DNA from: a bacterium
GTDB lineage: Bacteria; Armatimonadota; Zipacnadia; Zipacnadales; Zipacnadaceae
Length of the DNA stretch: 29,637 nt
Direction of reading: 5' to 3'
NCBI GenBank assembly: GCA_030603495.1
Contig: JAUVXR010000031.1
Span: 1-29,637, forward strand
The translations under genes were made by a program, and so were the position numbers. Positions 15,646 through 24,014 of the stretch are shown here, in pieces. Numbering within the stretch: the first letter of the stretch is position 1; the number at the start of each line of letters is the position of its first letter. The notes beneath the pieces were generated by a model. That model searched no databases. It was not told where the DNA came from and was given only the letters and a program-made list of their open reading frames with translations.

Positions 15646-16893
15646 TTGCCAATCCCTAAGTTCTCGCGCATGCTCACAAACCTTGAGGATCGTTTCGGCT
15701 GCCTGCTCCTGGACTTTCGGCTCAGCGGCGAGAATATCGCGCGAAATCGTGACTCCGGTGTGGTGAAAGTTGTGAAGCGCGTTCTCAAAAACGTGTGCAT
15801 AATTGCGGGCTACAAAGTCAATGTCGGGATGGTAATTGATCCAGGTCCGCCATCGATCGCCTCGCCACAGGGTTAAGGTATTGATAGGTTCAAAAGCCCC
15901 ATGCCAGATGAACGGCAAACCCTCGGCGCCAAGTGCAGCGGCAAAAGCGTCACGCGAGCAGCCCAGCAAATCTTCATCCACCTTGAACATGAATTGGGTA
16001 AAGGCTTCTTTGGTAATAGACTCATCGGCCGGCATGTTCATGATACCGGGGACATCACCCAAGAGCTTTCGTAAGCGGGAAGCACCTTGGTTGAGCCGTT
16101 CGAGGTGTTCCGGGAATGAACGAAGCTGAGCGAGCGCTACTGCACAAACGAACTGTGATGGACGCCCGTTCCAGGCTAATTCCCGTTGGTCACGTACGCC
16201 GTACGCGGCACTCATATCCCCCCAAGGCCGCAGCATGATCAGTTCCTTCCAGAGAGATTTGTCATCGGTCACAATGACACCACCCTCACCAGCCTGTAAG
16301 GACTTCAGACATCCCAAAGAAAAAAAGCCGAGTTTGCCAAATCGTCCGACCTTCACCCCCTGCCACTCGGCTCCAAACGCCAGGCACGCATCTTCCAGGA
16401 TGATCAGATTGTGTGTACGGGCAACGTCTTCAATCATGTCCATATTCTCCGAACGGCCCCACATATGCACAGGCATCAACACCTTACTTCGGGGAGTAAG
16501 CCACGACTCCAGCGAGGGTCGGTTAAGCATAAAGGTTTCTGGGTCTGAATCTACAAAGATGGGCGTTGCCTGGGCGTTCATCACTGCATTAGCGTCGGCG
16601 CTACAGGTATTCACCTGAAAAAGAACTTCGTCGCCGGGCTCAATAGCAAGTGCTCGCAATGACATCTGAAGAGCCATACCACCGGTATTCACGGCAACAG
16701 CGTAGCGACTACCGATGTACTGCGCGAACTCTTCCTCAAATTGCTGCGTTGCGCTGGCACCGTAGCTGACGTTCCAGAATCGGCTTTCCAGAACCTTACG
16801 CAGTTCCTCTAGCTCATTGCCAAAGGCATGCGGATAGGTATCAAGAGTTGCCGCGAACGCTGGTTCTCCTCCCAACAAAGCTAGTCTTATCAT
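15643..16893 (-). CDS. DegT/DnrJ/EryC1/StrS-family PLP aminotransferase-like protein
   Basis: A 416-residue PLP-dependent protein of the sugar/AHBA aminotransferase family. Seen features are the N-terminal LALLGGEPAF start common in this group, VNTGGMALQMSLRAL (phosphate-binding turn), EDACLAFGA with Asp168 positioned to pair with the pyridine nitrogen, and CLKSLQAGEGG, in which Lys197 is the expected Schiff-base lysine. The substrate cannot be told; a keto-sugar is usual for the family, but no nucleotide-sugar genes are adjacent. The start is ATG at 16893 with AGGAGGG six bases upstream. Base composition is lower in GC than its neighbours (some 60-base lines near 15800 are below 45%), and it abuts an IS1380 remnant, so horizontal acquisition is likely. 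Confidence 0.88.
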   Translation of the reverse strand: MIRLALLGGEPAFAATLDTYPHAFGNELEELRKVLESRFWNVSYGASATQQFEEEFAQYIGSRYAVAVNTGGMALQMSLRALAIEPGDEVLFQVNTCSADANAVMNAQATPIFVDSDPETFMLNRPSLESWLTPRSKVLMPVHMWGRSENMDMIEDVARTHNLIILEDACLAFGAEWQGVKVGRFGKLGFFSLGCLKSLQAGEGGVIVTDDKSLWKELIMLRPWGDMSAAYGVRDQRELAWNGRPSQFVCAVALAQLRSFPEHLERLNQGASRLRKLLGDVPGIMNMPADESITKEAFTQFMFKVDEDLLGCSRDAFAAALGAEGLPFIWHGAFEPINTLTLWRGDRWRTWINYHPDIDFVARNYAHVFENALHNFHHTGVTISRDILAAEPKVQEQAAETILKVCEHARELRDWQ

Positions 16894-17067
16894 ACAAGTC
16901 CCTCCTATAGTATCGCCTCTGCTATTTACTGAGCTAGACGTTGAGTTGCGTTTGCGCAGGCACTATTCGTCGCGGAAGGGCGGTGAACCTCCGTACGACC
17001 TCAGCACGGCAGTGTCAGGCCGGCTGGGGCCAGGGCAGTGCTCTGATAAATACCAACCAGAGCAACA

Positions 17068-17090
17068 GGTACGGGCCTTCTGCCCGTACC
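17068..17090. terminator. Strong hairpin downstream of the TPR gene
   Basis: GGTACGGGC (17068-17076), a 5-base loop and GCCCGTACC (17082-17090) form a perfect 9-base-pair stem, 24 bases beyond the stop of the minus-strand gene ending at 17115. No T-run follows on either strand, so it may stabilise the transcript end or assist a Rho-dependent stop rather than act as a classical intrinsic terminator. Confidence 0.45.
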
Positions 17091-17114
17091 CGTCAGTGCC
17101 GAGGACTTGAGCAG

Positions 17115-18236
17115 TTACTTTAGGCCCGTGCGGGGGACGCCCGGGTTCCACCAGGTGGTGGCGAAGACCTGGCTCCACAGTTGCTGCTGGGTGGGAGTGC
17201 GGTTGCGGGCCAACCAGCCCTGGATGCTCTCCCGACTGGTATTGCCGCGGAAGGCCACTACGCTGCGACCGCCCCGCTCAGAGCCAGTCAGGTCAATCAA
17301 GCCACGTAGAGTAACGAAGTTGAGGCCCGGATCGGTACTCATAGCTGCGGCGGCGATCGAGTAGGACTGGCGTACCACCGTCGCGTACAGGTTGCGGGTT
17401 TGTAGCCCTCGAGGAATCTCGAAGGTCACCATGGCATAGCCCAGGTGCGGGTCCATCGCTACGGATACGGCGTTGCGCATTGCCGTACCGTCTGGCCACT
17501 CCAGGGAGCCGATAGCGTTTTCCAGGACGATGTCGCGGTCGCTTCGCGGGCCGACCAGGACAGTCTCGCTCGTGGAGGTATCTTCCGGCCTGTGCGGCCC
17601 CGGTCCTACCACGATAGTCGGTACTGAGGGACCTTCTCCCGGCGCGCCGGATCCGGGCGAGGTTGGTATTGCGGAGACGCCAGCAGCGCCCGGCGGGGCC
17701 GGTGGCATATGTCCCGGGCCGTAGAGCGCGTCCCGGCCCGGAGCATACTCAGCAGATCTGCCCATGCGCGCAGATGTTTCGCGTACTGGTTGATCAGCCA
17801 GTGGTGGCGGTGAGGACGGTGTGGTAAGCCAGGTCAGGCTCGCTACAACCGCGGCGATGACGATGACCGCACCAGCGCTAGCCAACACTATCCACAGCCG
17901 GGTGCGCTGCTGCTCAAGCTCGGAGGCGCTGGGCTCGTCCCGGTGGCGTACCTGGGCGCCAAGCTGTTCGCGAGCCTCGGATAGCTTCTCCTGGGCGCTA
18001 TTGTCCCCGTGCTCTACGGCCTCGTGATACCACTCCACTGCCTCCGGCCACATCCGCCGCGCCGCATAGGCATCCCCCAGAGCGCCGTAGAGTTCGCCGC
18101 AGTCGGGATGGTCCTCGATCAGCTCCCGAGTCAGGGTTATAGCGGCGTCGTAGTTCTCCTCGCGCAGCAATCTTCTTACCGCCTCCATCTGGCGGGTCAG
18201 TTCGGAGGTTCCTGCCGACTCGAGTTCTTCATTCAT
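17115..18236 (-). CDS. TPR protein with transmembrane helix, Pro/Gly linker and unassigned C-terminal domain
   Basis: A 373-residue protein from the ATG at 18236; the longer frame to 18455 only reads through the acetyltransferase gene. Residues 17-80 form about two tetratricopeptide repeats (YDAAITLTRELIEDHPDCGE, then YGALGDAYAARRMWPEAVEW). Residues 115-137 are one transmembrane helix. Residues 140-235 are a Pro/Gly/Ser-rich linker. Residues 240-373 are a compact mixed domain (GTAMRNAVSVAMDP, YAMVTFEIPRG, LRGLIDLTGSERGG) that I do not recognise. The TPR part would be cytoplasmic and the C-terminal domain outside. The start overlaps the acetyltransferase stop by 8 bases (ATGAATGA), implying co-translation. 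Function unknown. Confidence 0.78.
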   Translation of the reverse strand: MNEELESAGTSELTRQMEAVRRLLREENYDAAITLTRELIEDHPDCGELYGALGDAYAARRMWPEAVEWYHEAVEHGDNSAQEKLSEAREQLGAQVRHRDEPSASELEQQRTRLWIVLASAGAVIVIAAVVASLTWLTTPSSPPPLADQPVRETSARMGRSAEYAPGRDALYGPGHMPPAPPGAAGVSAIPTSPGSGAPGEGPSVPTIVVGPGPHRPEDTSTSETVLVGPRSDRDIVLENAIGSLEWPDGTAMRNAVSVAMDPHLGYAMVTFEIPRGLQTRNLYATVVRQSYSIAAAAMSTDPGLNFVTLRGLIDLTGSERGGRSVVAFRGNTSRESIQGWLARNRTPTQQQLWSQVFATTWWNPGVPRTGLK

Positions 18237-18717
18237 TGTCCTCTGGTCTCCCCTCTGGGTTATCCAATAGCTTCTCCATGCGCACCCGCGCCGCTCGATA
18301 GCCTGCCTTTTGGTAGAGCGCCATCGCCTCCGGGTTACACAGGCTCGCGTCCAAGCTCGCCTTCGCTGCGCCTTCGCTGCGGAACCACTCTTCGGTAGTC
18401 TCCAGCAGCCGGCGCGCATAGCCCTGGCTCCGTATCTCCGGAGCGACGTAGACATTCTTAATATACCCGACGAACTCGTCTACCATACTCGTAATCAGCG
18501 TGCCCCACACGAAGCCCTGCACTTTGGCGCCCACCTCCAGGACCCAAAGCTGTTCCGCGCGGCTGCGGGCCGCGGCACGCAGCTGGCGACCGTAATCTGC
18601 CAGAAATGCGCGATCTACCCGCAAGCCGGGGAAGTTGCGCTCGTAGGTTTCGTATTGGAACTGCAACACTGCGTTGAGATCTTTGCGCAGATCAAACTTG
18701 CGGATTCGCACCGGCAA
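18229..18717 (-). CDS. GNAT-family N-acetyltransferase
   Basis: A 162-residue single-domain acetyltransferase that would transfer acetyl from acetyl-CoA to an amine, possibly a protein N-terminus (RimI-like) or a small molecule. Motif A is clear: IKNVYVAPEIRSQGYARRLL with the R-x-x-G-x-A acetyl-CoA loop. Later come ASLDASLCNPEAMALYQKAG, typical of motif B, and a final GYRAARVRMEK strand. The start is TTG at 18717 behind AAGGAGG (spacing 4) or GTG at 18711 (spacing 10); they differ by two residues. It lies 17 bases after the DUF1232 gene and overlaps the TPR gene. The substrate cannot be inferred. Confidence 0.88.
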   Translation of the reverse strand: MPVRIRKFDLRKDLNAVLQFQYETYERNFPGLRVDRAFLADYGRQLRAAARSRAEQLWVLEVGAKVQGFVWGTLITSMVDEFVGYIKNVYVAPEIRSQGYARRLLETTEEWFRSEGAAKASLDASLCNPEAMALYQKAGYRAARVRMEKLLDNPEGRPEDNE

Positions 18718-18734
18718 ACAGCCTCCTTGGCGAT

Positions 18735-19052
18735 CTACCCGCCTTCGTCAATGAGCTGGACGTGCTCCTCGACAATTCCGGGGTCGCACAGGGCCATAAA
18801 CGCCTTGGCCGTCAATATGAGCACAGCGGCATCGTCAAGCAGGCCGAGCGGGATCATGAAGTCGAAGAGCGCGTCAGTTGGTACGAGCAGGTACACGAGG
18901 CCCAATACCAAGATGGCCTTGGGCAGAACTGACACCCGGCGGTCGGTGAACAACCGCCAGTACAGCTTGATGAAGTTGGGCAGGTGAATCAGAAAGCGCA
19001 TTATCTTCAGCGGGTCGGTCCCCGAACCGCCCGGCGAACGGTCGCTACGCAT
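18735..19052 (-). CDS. DUF1232 (YkvA-type) small membrane protein
   Basis: A 105-residue protein with the DUF1232 signature: LPNFIKLYWRLFTDRRVSVL, then YLLVPTDALFDFMIPLGLLD and DDAAVLILTAKAF. Two hydrophobic segments (about 42-60 and 66-85) suggest a small inner-membrane protein. The hallmark P-x-D-x-x-D/F-x-x-P-x-G-x-x-D-D pattern is intact. The family function is unknown. The start is ATG at 19052, with a GA/GG-rich stretch upstream. It is the first gene of a minus-strand run with the acetyltransferase and TPR genes, behind a probable promoter at 19098-19125. Confidence 0.87.
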   Translation of the reverse strand: MRSDRSPGGSGTDPLKIMRFLIHLPNFIKLYWRLFTDRRVSVLPKAILVLGLVYLLVPTDALFDFMIPLGLLDDAAVLILTAKAFMALCDPGIVEEHVQLIDEGG

Positions 19053-19097
19053 ACCTTGCTTCCCCCTCTGAGACTGCTTGGCAAGTACCGTAGCTGT

Positions 19098-19125
19098 ATT
19101 TTACCCGAACAGCGCGAAAATGCAA
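19098..19125 (-). promoter_or_regulatory. Probable sigma-70 promoter for the DUF1232-GNAT-TPR genes
   Basis: On the minus strand TTGCAT (19120-19125) and TAAAAT (19098-19103, one mismatch to the -10 consensus) are 16 bases apart. The start of transcription would be near 19091, about 40 bases before the ATG at 19052. Confidence 0.5.
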
Positions 19126-19270
19126 TCCCCCTTTGGCAGGGACCGAAGGCCAATGAACGTGACGCGCTTACCACTCGGCTCGCAATATTGTGAGAGGGCC
19201 AGTGCCGCTCTGGCAACTATCTTCGCCACCAAGTACCAGCTTTGGCCCCCGCGTCGTCAATTTCGCAGCC

Positions 19271-19300
19271 TTGACAACTGCTTGCCGGGCCCCGTAAGCT
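19271..19300 (+). promoter_or_regulatory. Possible promoter for recD2, leaderless
   Basis: A perfect -35 box TTGACA (19271-19276) is followed after 18 bases by TAAGCT (19295-19300), a poor -10. A start seven bases later would fall at 19307, immediately before the ATG at 19308. No Shine-Dalgarno sequence precedes that ATG. Confidence 0.4.
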
Positions 19301-19307
19301 ATTCACT

Positions 19308-21545
19308 ATGGAACGGATTCCCCTGTGGCCCGGGCCATGCCAGAATGAGACTGTGCCGCCCGCTGAGGCATCAATCGCCGCCATCATCAAGCGAGTCGTC
19401 TTCCACAACGAGGAGACCGGCTGGACGGTATTGAGTCTTGAGGCGAAAGAATACGACCTCTTCACGGCTGTGGGGATAATGCTGTCGCCTACCAGCGGAG
19501 AATCGGCCCGGCTGGTGGGACGGTGGGAGAACCACCAGCGCTACGGGCGGCAGTTCCACTTCGCGCGTTATGAGTTGCTTCGTCCGACCACTGCCGAGGG
19601 CATCGAGCGTTATCTGGGTGGGCAGCTAGTGCCGGGCATCGGACCCAAGTTGGCGGCGGCCCTAGTTGCGAAGTTTGGCGAACGGACGCTCACAGTTCTT
19701 GATGAACAGCCGGACCGTTTGCAGGAAGTCTCCGGCATCGGGCCGAAACGCGCCGCGGCCGTCATCGAGGCCTGGCAGCGGCACCGCGATGTCCACGACA
19801 TCATGATCTTTCTCCAGCAGCACGGCATCGGCGGCGCGCTGGCTAACCGTATCTACAACCGGTACGGGTCGCAGGCCATTGAGCTAATTGAGCAGCAACC
19901 GTACCGCCTGGCTCGGGAGGTCCGCGGCGTCGGCTTTGCTACGGCGGATAAGATCGCTCGCAGCGTCGGCATTTCTCCCGACGATCCCCACCGACGCCAG
20001 GCCGCGCTGCTGCACATCCTGGCCGGCGCCACCGACAACGGCCATTTCTTCTTCCCCCGCGAAGTGCTGCTGGCCCGCGCTGCTGAACTGTTGCAGCTGC
20101 CTCAAGAACTCGCGGAGATATCTCTGGACGAACTGGTAGCCCAAGCGGAGGTCTGGCAAGAGGCGGACGAGCAGCTCGTCGCCGTCTACCTGCCGGAGAT
20201 GCTGGCGGCTGAGCGCGAAGTGGCCGAGCGACTCCTCAAATTGGCGGGGAAGGTAGACGGATATGCTCCGGATGCTGGCCAGGTCGAGCGGCAGCAGCAG
20301 CGATGGGTGGCTCTGGGCGGCTTACCCTTGACCGAAGAGCAAAAAGCGGCGGTCAGTGAGGCGCTGCGGTCAGGACTGTGCGTTATTACGGGCGGGCCCG
20401 GTACCGGCAAGACGACAATCATCCGGGCGTTTGTCGAGCTTTGCGCAAATCTGGGGCGACAGGTGGCACTGGCCTCGCCGACCGGTCGGGCGGCCAAGCG
20501 CCTGGAGGAACTAACCGGCCAGCCCGCCTCCACGATTCATCGCCTGCTGTCGTATGACCCGTATCAGCATCGCTTCCGCCACGGTGCGGACGATCCCTTG
20601 CCTGTCGATACCCTGGTCGTTGACGAAGCCAGCATGCTGGATGTGCTGCTCGCCCGCGACTTACTGCGGGCGCTGCAACCGGAAGCTCAGTTGATCCTGG
20701 TCGGCGACGCTGACCAGCTTCCCAGCGTCGGGCCGGGCAATCTGCTGCGGGACATGGTCGAGTCGCAGGTGGTGCCGGTTTGCCAGCTTACCACCATCCA
20801 CCGCCAGCAAGCCGACAGTCTTCTGGTGCAAAACGCCCACCGCATCAACCGGGGAGAGAGTCCCTACTTACCTGTGGGCAAGCAGTGGCGGGGTGAAGAT
20901 TGTGTGCTGGTCGAGGAAAGCGAACCACAGGGCGCGGCCGACAGAGTTATAAGAACGGTGGTCGAGAGTCTGCCCAAGCTAGGCTACTGCCCGGACGATA
21001 TCCAGGTTATCACCCCCATGCACCGGGGGCCAATTGGCGTGCGCGCGCTCAATACAGCTCTGCAGGAGCAGCTTAACCCTCCTGCCTTTGGCAAAGCTGA
21101 GTTCCAGCGCGGCGATAATGTCTTCCGGGTCGGCGACAGGGTACTGCAGACGGTTAACAATTACGATAAATCCGTATATAATGGCGACATCGGCCGGATC
21201 AAGGCGATACACAGCGACCGCCGGGTGCTGCACATCCAATTCGACCACGAGGAGGTCATCTACGATTTCAACGAGAGCGACGAACTGGAACTGGCCTATG
21301 CGCTCACCATCCACAAGTCCCAGGGCAGCGAGTACCCGGCAGTGGTCATCGTGATGCACAGCTCTCACTACATAATGCTCCAGCGCAACCTGCTGTATAC
21401 TGCCTTGACCCGAGCCGAGCTCATGGTCTGTATCGTTGGCAACCGTCAGGGCATCTACAAGGCGATAAACACGACTTCGGAGCGTCGGCGCCACACGCGC
21501 CTGCAGCAGCGTCTGCGCGGCGAAACGGGGAATGGGTCGGATTAG
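19308..21545 (+). CDS. recD2: RecD2-type SF1 DNA helicase
   Basis: A 745-residue 5'-3' DNA helicase of the RecD2 (RecD-like, RecBC-independent) type, involved in replication and repair. The N-terminal OB-like region (ASIAAIIKRVVFHNEETGWT) and tandem helix-hairpin-helix motifs (LVPGIGPKLAAALV, EVSGIGPKRAAAVI) are characteristic of RecD2 and absent from E. coli RecD. Walker A GGPGTGKTT is near residue 362, Walker B LVVDEAS near 436, then VGDADQLPSVGPGNLLRD, TTIHRQ, and the C-terminal YALTIHKSQGSEYP (near 663) and LLYTALTRA (near 694). Length is typical. The ATG at 19308 has no visible ribosome-binding site and may start a leaderless message. No recB or recC is nearby. The glycosyltransferase gene follows after 23 bases. 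Confidence 0.94.
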   Translation: MERIPLWPGPCQNETVPPAEASIAAIIKRVVFHNEETGWTVLSLEAKEYDLFTAVGIMLSPTSGESARLVGRWENHQRYGRQFHFARYELLRPTTAEGIERYLGGQLVPGIGPKLAAALVAKFGERTLTVLDEQPDRLQEVSGIGPKRAAAVIEAWQRHRDVHDIMIFLQQHGIGGALANRIYNRYGSQAIELIEQQPYRLAREVRGVGFATADKIARSVGISPDDPHRRQAALLHILAGATDNGHFFFPREVLLARAAELLQLPQELAEISLDELVAQAEVWQEADEQLVAVYLPEMLAAEREVAERLLKLAGKVDGYAPDAGQVERQQQRWVALGGLPLTEEQKAAVSEALRSGLCVITGGPGTGKTTIIRAFVELCANLGRQVALASPTGRAAKRLEELTGQPASTIHRLLSYDPYQHRFRHGADDPLPVDTLVVDEASMLDVLLARDLLRALQPEAQLILVGDADQLPSVGPGNLLRDMVESQVVPVCQLTTIHRQQADSLLVQNAHRINRGESPYLPVGKQWRGEDCVLVEESEPQGAADRVIRTVVESLPKLGYCPDDIQVITPMHRGPIGVRALNTALQEQLNPPAFGKAEFQRGDNVFRVGDRVLQTVNNYDKSVYNGDIGRIKAIHSDRRVLHIQFDHEEVIYDFNESDELELAYALTIHKSQGSEYPAVVIVMHSSHYIMLQRNLLYTALTRAELMVCIVGNRQGIYKAINTTSERRRHTRLQQRLRGETGNGSD

Positions 21546-21568
21546 CTACGGTCGGGCCGGAATTCATT

Positions 21569-23149
21569 ATGCAGAATAACACTGTGACCGCCAGTATTCC
21601 GCGACGCAAGGTGTGGCTGGTTGTGTGGATAGTGCTGATGTTTGTCCTGCTCGTCGGGCTGCGCCCGCCCAGCGTCCATCTCGATTACGATGTGGGCATA
21701 TGGACGCTGTGCGCGCGGGATATGAACCAGGGCGGGCTGCTGTACGAAGATATCTGGGACCACAAAGGCCCTCTGGTCTTTATGTTGTACAGCGTTGTGT
21801 ACCGATTAGTGGGATATAGCCCGGTGGCTATTAACTGCCTGGGGATACTGCTGTTGGCAGTGCTCGCCGTGGAAGTGTTTTTCCTGACCCGGATGCTTTT
21901 CGGGCGATTCGCCGGTGCCGCCGCCGCCACTTTTCTGCTCCTGGCCGGCGTTTTTCCCTCGGGCCAGTTCGTCGGGCCAGAGCTGATGATGGAAGTCTGG
22001 ATGGTTCCCGCCTTTATCGCAGCACTCGTCGGGCTGCGCCGTCGGCAGACCTCGCTCATCCTACTTAGCGGCATGCTAGCAGGCATGGCCTTCCAGGTAC
22101 ACGGGGTGGTGGGGATGGATATTGCCGTGCTAGTGCTCGTCGTTGCTGCTTATACTATTTGGGTGGCGCGCGAGTCGCTCCGTCAGGCAGTCGGGCTTGT
22201 CTTGGTAACAGTTGGTGGCCTACTGATCCCTTTCGCGGGATTCTGCTTGTACTTCCATCGTCTGGGTGCCCTGCCCGACTACTTCAACAGATGGATTGTT
22301 GACAACCTGATGGTGGTCAAGTATGGCGAGGTCGCGTACGGCTTTGACAGCGCGCACGCTTTGGTGCTGTTCATCCGCGACGAGATAGTGGCCAATCCCG
22401 TTTTCTGGCTGGCAGCCTTCACTGGTGCGATGTTGATGATTGTGTTGATCGCCCGCGGGCACGAAGAAGGGCAAGGATCACAGCGTCGCTGGGAAGCTGG
22501 CTTCCTGATTATGTGGCTGTTGTTTGCGGCGGGGGGTATCGCGCTGAGCGGGAGGTACTACCCGCACTATCTTATGCAGGCCCTGCCCGTGGCGGCGATC
22601 ATGGCTGGCCTGGCCGCCAAACATACCCATCAACTGCTGCGTCGGCCAGAGACCAGTAATTACGCACGGTCCCTTCTCCTCGCGGCCGGTGTAATGCTGC
22701 TACTCAGTATGCTGCCCCGGATTGGGCCGGCCTTGCAGAAGTGGCGGGGGGTTCTGGGAGGAGCGACCGTGCAGCGCCCTGCCGCAATTGCCGGGGAGTG
22801 GTTGAGCCACCGGGCCGCACCGGGCGCAACCGTATTTGTGTGGAAGTTCCATCCCCTGATCTACCTGAAATCCCAGACGAGGCCAGTCAACCGCTTTTAC
22901 AGCTATCAGTACTTCGATCAAATCAGTCTCGCGCCGCCCTCGAAGTTCCGGAGCCACCTGAGCTCGATTTGGCGCGAGGACCTCCGGGCGAATCCGCCTG
23001 AGTATCTGTTGATTGGTCGTCAGGCCGTGCTCGACACCAAAAAGGCCATGCTGGCTCTGGGTATGGAGCAATTACTCAGCGAAAGTTACGTCGAACTGGC
23101 CGAAGTGGCGGGCTATCGGATCTACCAGCGTGGGGGGGGATCCTCTTAG
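21569..23149 (+). CDS. Polytopic membrane glycosyltransferase (GT39/ArnT-like)
   Basis: A 526-residue integral membrane protein with about 10-12 hydrophobic segments. It resembles dolichyl-phosphate-mannose/ArnT-type (GT-C fold) transferases, which use polyprenyl-phosphate sugars. The first loop carries the acidic motif LDYDVGIWTLCARDMNQGG followed by LLYEDIWDHKGPLVFMLY, which corresponds to the D-E/D-x-Y and D-x-K-x-P-L pattern of the family and contains the likely catalytic Asp. A short soluble C-terminal domain follows the last helix. The acceptor is unknown; with the O-antigen-ligase-like gene 1.1 kb further on, surface polysaccharide is a reasonable guess. The ATG at 21569 has a weak ribosome-binding site. 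Its stop codon overlaps that of the convergent phosphatase gene. Confidence 0.8.
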   Translation: MQNNTVTASIPRRKVWLVVWIVLMFVLLVGLRPPSVHLDYDVGIWTLCARDMNQGGLLYEDIWDHKGPLVFMLYSVVYRLVGYSPVAINCLGILLLAVLAVEVFFLTRMLFGRFAGAAAATFLLLAGVFPSGQFVGPELMMEVWMVPAFIAALVGLRRRQTSLILLSGMLAGMAFQVHGVVGMDIAVLVLVVAAYTIWVARESLRQAVGLVLVTVGGLLIPFAGFCLYFHRLGALPDYFNRWIVDNLMVVKYGEVAYGFDSAHALVLFIRDEIVANPVFWLAAFTGAMLMIVLIARGHEEGQGSQRRWEAGFLIMWLLFAAGGIALSGRYYPHYLMQALPVAAIMAGLAAKHTHQLLRRPETSNYARSLLLAAGVMLLLSMLPRIGPALQKWRGVLGGATVQRPAAIAGEWLSHRAAPGATVFVWKFHPLIYLKSQTRPVNRFYSYQYFDQISLAPPSKFRSHLSSIWREDLRANPPEYLLIGRQAVLDTKKAMLALGMEQLLSESYVELAEVAGYRIYQRGGGSS

Positions 23150-23931
23150 CGCCTCTGCGGCGCGCAATGCTTTGTATTAGCCGCCAGGACGTCGCAGCAA
23201 GACGCGGGCGCGAGGATCAGCGGCTCGTTTCTCTCGTGAACGGCAAAGCCGGCGAAGCTGGCGAGCTGCTCACCGCGCAGATTGCAGGTCCTAACTCCGC
23301 TCTCCCCGGCGATGACGGCGCCTGGCACCACGTCCCAGACCCACCAGCTGGCGAACAGGCAAGCCTTGAAGGCGCCGCTAGCCAGGTAGGCGCAGTGCAG
23401 TGCAGCGCTGCCCAGATTGCGTTGACTGTGAGGCAGGTCAACACGTAGCTCATTGGCTGCCTCGGTACTAAAGGCGATCATGTCGCTGCGCACAATCTCT
23501 GCACTATCGGCAACAGATAGCGGCTCGCTGTTGCAGTATGCGCCCTGTCCCTGGAAGGCAGTCCATGTCAGGCCCAGAGCCGCGGCGTGGATCACTCCGA
23601 GAGCAGGAATGCCGTCGCTGCACATTCCGATGCAGACGGCCCAGAGGGGCAGGCCGCTGATGAAGTTGTGGGTGCCGTCAATGGGATCGAGACACCAAAC
23701 GCGGCCGCGCGACAGACTATCCGCCCCGGGCAGCTCTTCCCCGATGATATCGTCCTCGGGCCAGCGTTCGGCTAGTCCGGCGCGGATGAGCTGTTCGGCT
23801 TCGGTATCGGCCTGGGTCACCAGGCTGCCGTCGGGCTTGCCCTCAATCTGCAGCTTGTCGGCATAGTGTTGGACCAGGTCGCCTGCGGCCTGGGCCAGCT
23901 CGATTATGAACTGCTGATCAGCCTGGTTCAT
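23146..23931 (-). CDS. Inositol monophosphatase-family phosphatase
   Basis: A 261-residue (from the ATG at 23931) member of the Mg-dependent, Li-sensitive phosphatase superfamily (IMPase, SuhB, CysQ, HisN). Metal-binding signatures are IIGEELPG, WCLDPIDGTHNFISGLP and WVWDVVPGAVIAGESG, the last matching the W-D-x-x-x-G motif. Candidate substrates are inositol-1-phosphate, histidinol phosphate or PAP; sequence reading alone cannot choose. An upstream in-frame TTG at 23976 would add 15 residues. A TTGACA (minus strand, 23997-24002) with a poor -10 17 bases on would start transcription inside that extension, which favours the ATG, though neither start has a good Shine-Dalgarno site. It is convergent with the glycosyltransferase gene, with stop codons overlapping. 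Confidence 0.9.
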   Translation of the reverse strand: MNQADQQFIIELAQAAGDLVQHYADKLQIEGKPDGSLVTQADTEAEQLIRAGLAERWPEDDIIGEELPGADSLSRGRVWCLDPIDGTHNFISGLPLWAVCIGMCSDGIPALGVIHAAALGLTWTAFQGQGAYCNSEPLSVADSAEIVRSDMIAFSTEAANELRVDLPHSQRNLGSAALHCAYLASGAFKACLFASWWVWDVVPGAVIAGESGVRTCNLRGEQLASFAGFAVHERNEPLILAPASCCDVLAANTKHCAPQRR

Positions 23932-24014
23932 GGTTAGAGTTATCGGTGCGCTGCCGCGGTTATTGCGATGACACAAGCACCCTGCCTTGGTAAGCTTGTC
24001 AAACCGCCTGTGCT

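Noticed and set aside
18237-18455. Extension of the TPR protein to 18455
   Set aside because: The extra 73 residues are Arg-rich and lie entirely within the acetyltransferase gene in another frame. The ATG at 18236 with stop/start overlap fits better.
19130-19215. tRNA-like D-arm (minus strand AGTGGTAAGCGC) between the DUF1232 gene and recD2
   Set aside because: The segment after it gives an anticodon loop without U33, and no T-arm (GGTTCGA-type) or matching acceptor stem follows, so it is not a tRNA and is too weak to call a remnant.
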